This document shows, one piece after another, positions 47,123-54,589 of a stretch of 64,000 nucleotides of DNA. The position numbers and the translations under genes are program-made. The DNA comes from Planctomycetaceae bacterium (lineage in GTDB: Bacteria > Planctomycetota > Planctomycetia > Pirellulales > Pirellulaceae). The notes below the pieces were generated by a model. It ran no database searches, had not been told where the DNA came from, and saw only the letters and a list, made by a program, of their open reading frames with translations. The first letter of the stretch is position 1; each line of letters begins with the position of its first letter. The stretch is taken from the NCBI GenBank assembly GCA_020638995.1, contig JACKHM010000002.1, forward strand, positions 1,364,001 through 1,428,000. The letters are read 5' to 3'.

Positions 47123-48733
47123 ATGATCTTCTTGACCATCAGTTCATTCGTTTTCTTCACGGCGCTCGTGGGTGTCATCACATGGTTTCTAACGCGCGGC
47201 GATGATCACAGCAGTTCCGACGGATACTTTCTTGCGGGACGTTCCTTAACGGGTGGTTACATTGCCGGCTCGCTTATGTTGACGAATCTTTCCACCGAGC
47301 AACTAGTTGGCCTGAACGGGGCCGCGTTCGCCGATGGCATTTGCGTGATGGCATGGGAAGTCATCGCAGCTGTTTCGCTCGTGGTCATGGCATTGTTCTT
47401 TCTTCCGCGATATCTAAAAAGCGGCATCGCCACTGTTCCACAATTCTTAGAGAATCGCTTCGACGCCGGCACGCGTACGATCACGACGATGATCTTTATC
47501 TTTGCATATGCAGTCATCTTGCTGCCAATCATTCTCTACACCGGTGCAACAGGACTGTCAGGCATCTTGAATATGAGCGACCTCACTGGAATTCAATCCC
47601 ACACGATAATCTTATGGGGAACCGTCTGGCTGATTGGAATTATAGGTTCGATCTATGCAATCTTTGGTGGACTGCGGACGGTAGCCGTATCGGACACCAT
47701 TAACGGCTTTGGCTTGCTGGTCGGTGGCGTATTGATCGTTTACTTCGGTCTTCAAGCAGTAAATAGCGATGGCATGGTTGCAGCACTTTCGGAATTGAAA
47801 TCGGCGCATCCTGAGAAGTTCAATTCAATTGGCGGCACAAAACAGTCGGTACCGTTCTCGACGTTGTTTACCGGAGTGCTCCTCTTGAACCTGTTCTACT
47901 GGACAACAAACCAACAAATCATTCAGCGAACCTTCGGCGCAAGCAGCCTCGCCGAGGGCCAGAAGGGTGTACTGTACGCAGGGATGCTAAAAGTTCTAGC
48001 ACCTCTGATTTTGGTCTTGCCGGGGATCATTGCATTTCATCTTTACAGCGCTGATGGACTTCGCAAGGATCACGCTTACGGTCATCTCGTACAGGATGTC
48101 TTGCCGGCCCCGCTGGCCGGTTTCTTCGCTGCGGTAATGGTGGGTGCGATCTTGAGCTCATTCAATTCCGCGTTAAATAGTACGGCCACGCTATTTAGTC
48201 TTGGCGTTTATCGCGACATGATCAATCCAACGGCCGACCAGAAGCAGGTAATTCGCTCGGGGAAGATTTTTGGATGCGTAATCGCGGTTACCTCAATGAC
48301 TGTCGCGCCAATGCTCGCAGGCCAAGACAGCATATTTGGGTACTTGCAGAAGATGAACGGTTTGTACTTCATCCCGATCTTTTCCGTCATGCTGGTTGGA
48401 ATGTTGACGAAGCGGGTACCTGCTGTCGCAGCCAAAGTCGGCTTGATCGTCGGATTCTCAGCGATCGCATTGGGGTATTTTGTCCCGGCACTCTCTAGCT
48501 ACGTCAATTCCATGCACGAGTTTCACTTCTTGGGGCTCGTTTTCGTATCGCTGATAGTGCTGATGCTCGTCATCGGCCAGCTGTCGCCAAGAGAAATGGA
48601 ATGGGAACATCGGTACTCTGGCGACGTTGACTTGACCGCGTGGCCATTGGCGTGGCCGCTTGGTATCGGACTCGTTGCTTTCGTACTGGCGGTCTACTTG
48701 TGGTTCGCAGATCTATCTGTCCTTAACGGATAA
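47123..48733 (+). CDS. Sodium/solute symporter (SSS family), probable galactose transporter
   Basis: A 536-residue membrane protein starting at ATG 47123, with about 14 TM helices of the LeuT-like SSS fold. Family blocks: SSDGYFLAGRSLTGGYIAGS, LTNLSTEQLVGLNG, FGGLRTVAVSDTI, TNQQIIQRTFGA, MVGAILSSFNSALNS. It resembles vSGLT. Its place after galK and galE points to galactose or a related sugar; sodium coupling is inferred from family. Confidence 0.9.
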   Translation: MIFLTISSFVFFTALVGVITWFLTRGDDHSSSDGYFLAGRSLTGGYIAGSLMLTNLSTEQLVGLNGAAFADGICVMAWEVIAAVSLVVMALFFLPRYLKSGIATVPQFLENRFDAGTRTITTMIFIFAYAVILLPIILYTGATGLSGILNMSDLTGIQSHTIILWGTVWLIGIIGSIYAIFGGLRTVAVSDTINGFGLLVGGVLIVYFGLQAVNSDGMVAALSELKSAHPEKFNSIGGTKQSVPFSTLFTGVLLLNLFYWTTNQQIIQRTFGASSLAEGQKGVLYAGMLKVLAPLILVLPGIIAFHLYSADGLRKDHAYGHLVQDVLPAPLAGFFAAVMVGAILSSFNSALNSTATLFSLGVYRDMINPTADQKQVIRSGKIFGCVIAVTSMTVAPMLAGQDSIFGYLQKMNGLYFIPIFSVMLVGMLTKRVPAVAAKVGLIVGFSAIALGYFVPALSSYVNSMHEFHFLGLVFVSLIVLMLVIGQLSPREMEWEHRYSGDVDLTAWPLAWPLGIGLVAFVLAVYLWFADLSVLNG

Positions 48734-49347
48734 CGATCCACTGTGGTGGCAGTACGGCGTAGGATCGCGATGTTGCTTGGCTCAATCTGTATCTTTGTCT
48801 CTTCGCAGGCTGCGTACTTGCACGCACCATCTTGTCGCCGGTAAGCGTCGTCGGCCTGTGCGAGCACCGGCATCTTTCATTGCTCAATATCACAAATGCA
48901 ACCACCTTGGACGTTGCGGTGACTCATTTGCTGAATGAGCTAATGAATGATAGAGTAGAAATCGCGCACTCTCGTCACTCGTGAATGCATTGGTACGACT
49001 CCTCTCTTTGAGCTTATCGCGTTCGAACGCGTAGCATGGCGAGCTTGGCCTTGAGACTAGAGCGTCCAACTGATTAGCAGCTTGTACTGTGATAGGTACC
49101 GAAACTAGTTCAAATGCTCTTACCGTTCGGGCGGAGAATCCAGGCGCATCCCCGCTTAGCTCACCTGACGGTACATTTATCGCCGCCGGTGGAGATTTGA
49201 GGACCGTGAGTTCGACCAACGGGAGAACGGATTGCGAGATGGAGTTTCCAACTCTCAGATTTCAGCCGCATTGAGTATACATTTTGAGACGTGGTGAAAA
49301 GGCGGCCCTGTTTATCGGCAAAACCTGGAATCAGCATTGATGTCCTT
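48734..49347. other. Long intergenic region before HEPN gene
   Basis: More than 600 bp with no accepted gene. A 14-bp perfect palindrome CGCGTTCGAACGCG lies at 49018-49031. Open frames on both strands between 48890 and 49274 (for example residues TETSSNALTVRAENPGASPL) have a fair residue mix but no start signals; they may be remnants of an element or an uncharacterised RNA. Confidence 0.4.
49018..49031. repeat. 14-bp perfect palindrome
   Basis: CGCGTTCGAACGCG reads the same on both strands, about 320 bp before the HEPN gene. Could be an operator. Confidence 0.4.
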
Positions 49348-51675
49348 GTGAACCCAAAAGAAATCATGCAAGAATTTGAATCACTCGAACAGCTCGTACC
49401 ACAAGCGTTTCAACGAATTCTGTCCCTGCTTACTGATGAGCCGGTGCCTGACGACTTTGCCGAGCAAGTCGAACTGTACAAGGCCGCGCGCAGCAAGCAA
49501 AGTTCTGCGAGAATCGGTGAAAGGCTCTCGCTGGGGCAGGACGAACTCGCGCAATTCAACAAGACGGTAGCCGATGTCGAACGACGCAGGCAGCATTCCC
49601 GAGATATGACATCAACAGAGCACCGCAATACGGTCATTTCGCAGCTGCGATTACTGTCTTGGGTCGAAACCATTGACCGGCGTCTACCCGACGCGAATCT
49701 AGCCTTCGATCTAAAGGCAACCACATCCGAAGACGCTGGCCGCCGACGCATCCGAGCCTTGGAACTGGTTTTGCGTAGTCTCGTTGGCGAGCACCACAAA
49801 GGTCAAGAAGGTCTGATCGCCTACCTGCAAAAGGCCTTCGGAGAGCAGGTGGTGGACAAGTGGCTACGAGCGGCCGACGCCGACGACGTACTCAGCGGCA
49901 CAGCGTTCAGTGAGTTGGCCAGTATCTTTGTCAACAAGGAAGAGTTCGCACATCACCAAAAGTTGTACGATGCTACTTCCTTCCTAAGCCTTATGCGCGA
50001 GAAGCGGCGCACCATACAAGCCTTCTTGGAAGACATCCGCCGCATCCGAAACACACTGGCCCACAACAAGCGGATATCTAATACGCAACTTGCATTGTTA
50101 GAATTGTATTACGACGAACTTATGACACCTGTCGAGGTCTCGCACAAACAAGGCGCTACACGAGTCGATCCGTCGCAATATATCAATGCGTCTGATATGG
50201 AACTAAACACGTACTTTTCCAATCTCCACGACGATGTCATGTCCGTAAAGGACGACATTTCCGACGTGCGGCAGGCGGCGAAGGGGATCAATCGCAAGCT
50301 GGCGATCGCTATGCCTATCGCAATCGCGTTGGTCGCGATCGGCATCTTTGTCATCAGTCAGAATCTCGACACGCACGAAGACTTGGCAGAAGTCCGGCAA
50401 ACGACTGAACAAATTGAACAGAACACCAGCGTACTTGCGGAGACGACCAGCGACGTCAAAACCAACACCGACCGGATTGCATCATCGATTGACGAAATTC
50501 GCGACGGCGTGCAAGCAGTCGCGGACTCGGGAGGAATCATCGCGAATCCCCAAACCCCTCAGGATTTCTATCATAATGCTCGCCTCCAGGAGCGGGACGG
50601 AGACTATGCCAAGGCGCGGCAAAGCTATGCGAGATTCTTCTCCTTTGGCTTGAACTTGGTCGATCCCCACGTGCGTTATCAGTCATTCTTAAAGCTGCAA
50701 GAGGGCCGAGAGGGTGCGCGCGAAGTCTACCGCGAGCTCGGCAGCAATTCATCCAGCTTTGTAACCGAGTACGCTTCGCTGCTACTTCTCGATCAAGGTT
50801 CCAGAGTCAAGCGGCTCCGAGAATTCGCCGCTCAGCATCCGGATTTCGCTCCCGTGTATTACGAATTGAGCCGCGACTATTCCGAGGCCCGACTGGGAGA
50901 TCAGGCCATGTCAGACAAAGCCGCCGAATACGACTATCTACAGACATTCTTGAAGCTCCACGAAGAAGGGAAATACCTGAAGTTCATACTCGACAAGGAA
51001 TCGGCCGACTCGCAATTGGCCGATGCGAGAGCACGGCTCGAAGCACTTAAGGCATTCAGCGAAGAGTCGCTAAAAAATCCTGTCACGTTAACCGCCGTCA
51101 AGACAAACGCGGCATGGATGTTGCACGTCGAGATCGTCGGACTCGTGAAAGAGATCTTCTTCCGTGAAAACGAACAAGATGAGTTTGAGAGTACTGGCCT
51201 ATTACCAGAAGTCGACCCGCGAACCGGTTTTCCCATGCCCAACAAGACCATCGAGTTGCGTAACGACATCGAAAAGACGACTTTGAACTTCAAATACACC
51301 GACGTCCGAGACCGGGAACGTGGACCGTACGACGTCGTGTTTGACCCTGCGATAGAACACCAACGATTTGCGAAGTCGATATTGCAGCGTTTCACAAGCA
51401 CGTGGGTCGCGATGCGTGACTACGACGGCAAACGTCTGCTCTACTTCTCGACTTTGATGTCCTATCGAGCGGCGATTGAGGAAGTTCGCTACGGTCTCGG
51501 CGTAGAAGTCCCGGACAAGATCTACGACATGCCTCCAGACGATCCGAAAAACCCCGGTGCAATTACAGAGGACTTTTTGACATATATCGAAATCCCCGGC
51601 GATACGGAACTGGTCACGGTGCAATTGAAGTTCAAAGACGGTACGGAGTCGAAGATCTACAGATACACGCCCTAA
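49348..51675 (+). CDS. HEPN (Swt1-like)-membrane-coiled coil-TPR protein
   Basis: A 775-residue protein if started at GTG 49348; ATG 49366 and GTG 49291 are alternatives, and no strong ribosome site decides. Residues ~130-260 resemble a Swt1-like HEPN domain (RRRIRALELVLRSLV ... FSELASIFVNKEEF ... LEDIRRIRNTLAHNKRIS), with the catalytic-type Rx4H motif R234-NTLA-H239 intact. HEPN domains are often RNases in toxin and antiviral systems. A TM helix follows at ~317-337, then a coiled coil (~340-395, repeated T/N/E heptads) and TPR-like repeats (~405-560). The last ~200 residues are a beta-rich domain I do not recognise. The HEPN part should face the cytoplasm. It stands alone on this strand, next to selC. 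Role in defence or stress is inferred. Confidence 0.82.
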   Translation: MNPKEIMQEFESLEQLVPQAFQRILSLLTDEPVPDDFAEQVELYKAARSKQSSARIGERLSLGQDELAQFNKTVADVERRRQHSRDMTSTEHRNTVISQLRLLSWVETIDRRLPDANLAFDLKATTSEDAGRRRIRALELVLRSLVGEHHKGQEGLIAYLQKAFGEQVVDKWLRAADADDVLSGTAFSELASIFVNKEEFAHHQKLYDATSFLSLMREKRRTIQAFLEDIRRIRNTLAHNKRISNTQLALLELYYDELMTPVEVSHKQGATRVDPSQYINASDMELNTYFSNLHDDVMSVKDDISDVRQAAKGINRKLAIAMPIAIALVAIGIFVISQNLDTHEDLAEVRQTTEQIEQNTSVLAETTSDVKTNTDRIASSIDEIRDGVQAVADSGGIIANPQTPQDFYHNARLQERDGDYAKARQSYARFFSFGLNLVDPHVRYQSFLKLQEGREGAREVYRELGSNSSSFVTEYASLLLLDQGSRVKRLREFAAQHPDFAPVYYELSRDYSEARLGDQAMSDKAAEYDYLQTFLKLHEEGKYLKFILDKESADSQLADARARLEALKAFSEESLKNPVTLTAVKTNAAWMLHVEIVGLVKEIFFRENEQDEFESTGLLPEVDPRTGFPMPNKTIELRNDIEKTTLNFKYTDVRDRERGPYDVVFDPAIEHQRFAKSILQRFTSTWVAMRDYDGKRLLYFSTLMSYRAAIEEVRYGLGVEVPDKIYDMPPDDPKNPGAITEDFLTYIEIPGDTELVTVQLKFKDGTESKIYRYTP

Positions 51676-51956
51676 AACGCCCGGTGGTACTTGCCGCGTT
51701 TGCCGCCAGATTTCTGTGGTTAGTACCGCACTGCGGCAACAACCGATGTTCGGAATACCCGCTGGTTCCTTCGCGATCTAGGAACGAGTAGAATGCTTCG
51801 GCGTCGTTCACGTGAACGCTTAATCTGAGCGTTCGCAAGGTGGGCGTTCGCGGCGAGGTCGTTCGTCCGGGGTAATCGCGAGATGTTTGGTACAAAATGG
51901 ATCCACGGACTGCGCGACCGAGTCGAAGATTTAACAAGACCCACAATGCCTTGGAA

Positions 51957-52056
51957 GGAAGTGCTTGCACACCTGGTGGTGGCCCCGGTTTTCAAAACCG
52001 TTGGGAGTTGCGATAAACGCGGCTCCGGTGGGTTCGATTCCCATGCACTTCCGCCA
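51957..52056 (+). tRNA. selC: tRNA-Sec (anticodon TCA)
   Basis: A 100-nt tRNA with encoded CCA. Acceptor stem GGAAGTGC/GCACTTCC is 8 bp, one longer than normal tRNAs, which is the hallmark of selenocysteine tRNA. Anticodon TCA is at 51992-51994 in the loop TTTCAAA. The variable arm has a 9-bp stem (52004-52012 with 52018-52026) and the T arm is GTGGG-TTCGATT-CCCAT. The D-arm pairs less well. It decodes UGA as selenocysteine, so the organism should have selA, selB and selD elsewhere; none is in this window. Confidence 0.93.
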
Positions 52057-52266
52057 TTTTATTCGGTGTCTTCTCTCACGATTCTGCATTTCTTCGGCTA
52101 ACGTCGTTTGTGCCATAGTTTTTGCGTCGGTTGTCCTTTGCGGTTTTCGAGTCGGTGAAACCTTAAGCAAGCGCGCGGCACTCGATTTTGCGTCAATCGC
52201 GTGACGCTTTCCGCGTCGTCATTTCGAGCCTCATCGATGTGCTGCTTTGTCTTGCGGCCAGGTGGT

Positions 52267-52770
52267 CTATGATTCTCGGAGGAGGAGCCAGAGCACAAGA
52301 CCGAAGACCCCGGTTAGTGCAAGACCAATGTGCAGAATGGGAACGCCGATCGCTCCAGCCAACGCATTTCCTTCGATGACCGGCCACAGTGGATTCATGT
52401 CATGGTGCATGAAACTGTCGAGGAGAATATGCGAGACGCCGCCAATGGTCCCGGCGACGAGGGATTGACTCAGCAGACGACATCTCGGTGTCAACTCCAA
52501 TCGTCGAACCCACAGCCAACGCGCAGGCCCAATGCGCCGCGAGACCTGAACGATGCCAAATATCAACAACCCGGCGAGTAGCCCCATCGCGATACCACCA
52601 ACATAGGTATGCAAGTATCGATGTATCGGTGGTTCATGTCGCCGGAGATAGTACAAGACTTCGATGTCGATGAGAACATTCGCAGTCACGAACGACGAGA
52701 GCCAGAAATACCGTGGGCCACACGCTTTGACGAGCAGCCCCGGTCCAAAGTGAAATGGCGTGAAAGGAAT
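52267..52770 (-). CDS. Small multi-pass membrane protein, apparent ATT start
   Basis: A 167-residue membrane protein. The frame upstream of GTG 52689 reads P-F-T-P-F-H-F-G-P-G, the conserved N-terminus I know from this family, where the first residue is Met. Here that codon is ATT at 52770-52768, and GGAGGA lies six bases before it, so initiation at ATT is likely. Upstream in frame there is no ATG, GTG or TTG. Three to four TM helices follow; motifs HRYLHTYVGG and HILLDSFMHHDMNPLW give a His/Asp set seen in YdjM-like membrane metal-dependent hydrolases. Function is unknown. A shorter form from GTG 52689 would lose the conserved N-terminus. Confidence 0.72.
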   Translation of the reverse strand: MPFTPFHFGPGLLVKACGPRYFWLSSFVTANVLIDIEVLYYLRRHEPPIHRYLHTYVGGIAMGLLAGLLIFGIVQVSRRIGPARWLWVRRLELTPRCRLLSQSLVAGTIGGVSHILLDSFMHHDMNPLWPVIEGNALAGAIGVPILHIGLALTGVFGLVLWLLLRES

Positions 52771-52776
52771 TGGTCG

Positions 52777-52782
52777 TCCTCC
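52777..52782 (-). promoter_or_regulatory. Shine-Dalgarno for ATT-started gene
   Basis: GGAGGA on the - strand sits six bases before ATT 52770 and has no other start codon at useful distance in that frame. Confidence 0.6.
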
Positions 52783-52956
52783 GTGACCATTTGATTGGTT
52801 CGCACAACGATTTGTGTGACGGGCGCCGCCCCCGATTGAGGCGAGAAACGGCTGATCACAAAGAGATTATACAACGAGTGCCCGCGAAGATTGAAGAAGA
52901 AAGGCGTTTGCGGCATGGATGCCGCAACTCAGCGGCCAGATATTGCTGGGCGACCA

Positions 52957-53373
52957 CTATGCCGGTACATCGCCAGTTAATAACCATCGCCACATCGCGA
53001 TTATGAATTGCGAAAACGGCTTTTCCTCGGAGTACCATTCAAGCGGATCGCTACCGGTTTGGGCCTGATAAACGATGGGATCGTCCGCAGTCATGTCGGC
53101 AGCGCGAAAGCCCCAGCGAACGACACATTGGTTTTCGTCCATCAAAATCGTGTAGTCCCCAATGGTCTCGAAAGCACCAATAGGAAGCCATTCGTTGTAA
53201 TTGGTGTTGAGCCAGTGTTTACCTGCGACGCGAAAGTACGCGCGAACAGACGAAGGAACCGAAGAACCGTTCAGTGCGGCATCAATCTCGGAATCGGAGA
53301 TGCCATCCGTCTCGGCGAGCGGTTCGGACAGCACGTCACGGAATTGAGCGATAAACCAATCGTCGAACTTCAT
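52957..53373 (-). CDS. SMI1/KNR4 (SUKH)-like protein
   Basis: A 138-residue acidic cytoplasmic protein from ATG 53373. The pattern VPSSVRAYFRVAGKHWLN, DYTILMDENQCVVRWGF, DPIVYQAQ and WYSEEKPFSQFI matches SUKH-type immunity or scaffold proteins. SUKH proteins often neutralise polymorphic toxins, but no toxin gene is adjacent. It may be an orphan immunity gene or a housekeeping relative. Family call is moderate. Confidence 0.65.
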   Translation of the reverse strand: MKFDDWFIAQFRDVLSEPLAETDGISDSEIDAALNGSSVPSSVRAYFRVAGKHWLNTNYNEWLPIGAFETIGDYTILMDENQCVVRWGFRAADMTADDPIVYQAQTGSDPLEWYSEEKPFSQFIIAMWRWLLTGDVPA

Positions 53374-53797
53374 TTTGGTTAAGTTGCCCAACGGAATTCT
53401 GGCAGGCAGTGTCTCGAAAAGTCTGGGGCCTCACGCGAGGTGGGGCACGCTGGCGGGCCATTGACTCCATCGAGTATCTGTCGTCTGGTTGTTGCTGGCA
53501 AGTTAGAGACGATCGTTTACGACGCAATTCCAATAGTTCGGCTGCGAGGCGACGATGGGCTCACTGCTATCTCGCAATAGTCGTGAAACTGCCTGCTGTT
53601 GTGCGAGAGAGGGAGCGAGAGCGACTTTTCAAGAAGAGATGCACTGAACCGGGACGCGCGAGGCATAGCCCGGATTATTCAGGTACGCCGGAACTAGTTC
53701 GCGCAATTCGTTGCCGGAACAGCGCAAACGCTTCGAGTAGCATGTCGCTTTTCGATGACACTTGCATCAGGAACCAGCGACCGAAGTGCCGGCAATG
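53374..53797. other. Intergenic region, no gene accepted
   Basis: About 420 bp between two - strand genes. One + strand frame is open for 130 codons but is Arg/Ser/Cys-rich with no homology I can see and is probably chance. Confidence 0.4.
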
Positions 53798-54292
53798 CTA
53801 AAAAATGTCGATCAGCTCGACCTTAAAGTGCAGTGTTGCCCGAGGTGGGATTGCACCTGGCATGCCCATTTCGCCGTACCCTAAATCAGACGGAATCTCC
53901 AGCTCGATCATCCCGCCCTCACCAACGAGTTGCAATCCTTCGGTCCAGCCTGGAATCACACCGCTGAGAGGAAAGCTGGTGGGCTCGCCGCGAGAATAGG
54001 AACTGTCGAACTCGCTGCCATCATCTAACCAACCGACGTAATGGGCGAGAACGGTATCCGAAGCGACGGGCTTGGTGCCCTCTGACTTTCGCAAGACTCG
54101 GTACTTCAAGCCGGACTCGGTAGACGTGAACTCGGTCGGAGCATCCGCGTCGACTGGTCCGGCCGTGGCACTGGCTGAAGCGGCATTTTCGCCGAAATGT
54201 GGCTTGCTCGTGGTCGTCGAAGAACAGGAACAAGCAAAAACGGAAAACACGCAGAGCAACGCGGTCAACTCACGACGGATGGAGAATTGCAT
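53798..54292 (-). CDS. FKBP-type peptidyl-prolyl isomerase lipoprotein
   Basis: A 164-residue exported protein starting at ATG 54292; the longer frame to 54367 adds no leader. Lipobox near residue 18-20 (FACSCSS). The FKBP domain fills ~55-164: ESGLKYRVLRKSEG, VLAHYVGWLDDGSEFDSSYSRG, VIPGWTEGLQLVGEGG, IPSDLGYGEMGMPGAIPPRATL. It would speed proline isomerisation for exported proteins. Divergent from pepN. Confidence 0.9.
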   Translation of the reverse strand: MQFSIRRELTALLCVFSVFACSCSSTTTSKPHFGENAASASATAGPVDADAPTEFTSTESGLKYRVLRKSEGTKPVASDTVLAHYVGWLDDGSEFDSSYSRGEPTSFPLSGVIPGWTEGLQLVGEGGMIELEIPSDLGYGEMGMPGAIPPRATLHFKVELIDIF

Positions 54293-54372
54293 GGTAGTGA
54301 AGTCATCAGAGGGAAGAGGAGAGTAAGTTTGTCGGCGTAGTATCTCGTTTGCTTCGTGATTCGGCAACGCCG

Positions 54373-54478
54373 CTTAGGAACACGGGAAAAACAACTTCGC
54401 TATATCTTCTGCTAATCATCCCACGGAGTGTGATGTCTACTTTGGTTTCGCCGAAGTTATTTTTCCCGTGTTCCTTAG
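54373..54478. repeat. 106-bp imperfect inverted repeat (27-bp arms)
   Basis: Arms at 54373-54399 and 54452-54478 match over 27 bp with two mismatches (core GGAACACGGGAAAAA), around a 52-bp middle. It lies in the divergent region between the FKBP and pepN genes. Arm length and shape suggest a REP-like or MITE-like element rather than a terminator. Confidence 0.75.
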
Positions 54479-54589
54479 CTCACTTCTCACTGAGAGCTCC
54501 TGCTCCCACACCTGCCGCATTGATTGTGAAATGCTTTATACTTGAACCTCATTCCTCGCTTTCGGCACTCGAACCTCATAGGCCCAAAA

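Noticed and set aside
49089..49274. Small + strand gene before the HEPN gene
   Set aside because: Residue mix is fair but there is no ribosome site or known family, and the other strand looks equally open.
53409..53801. 130-codon + strand frame
   Set aside because: Arg/Cys/Ser-rich with no motif, opposite to the neighbouring genes; probably chance.
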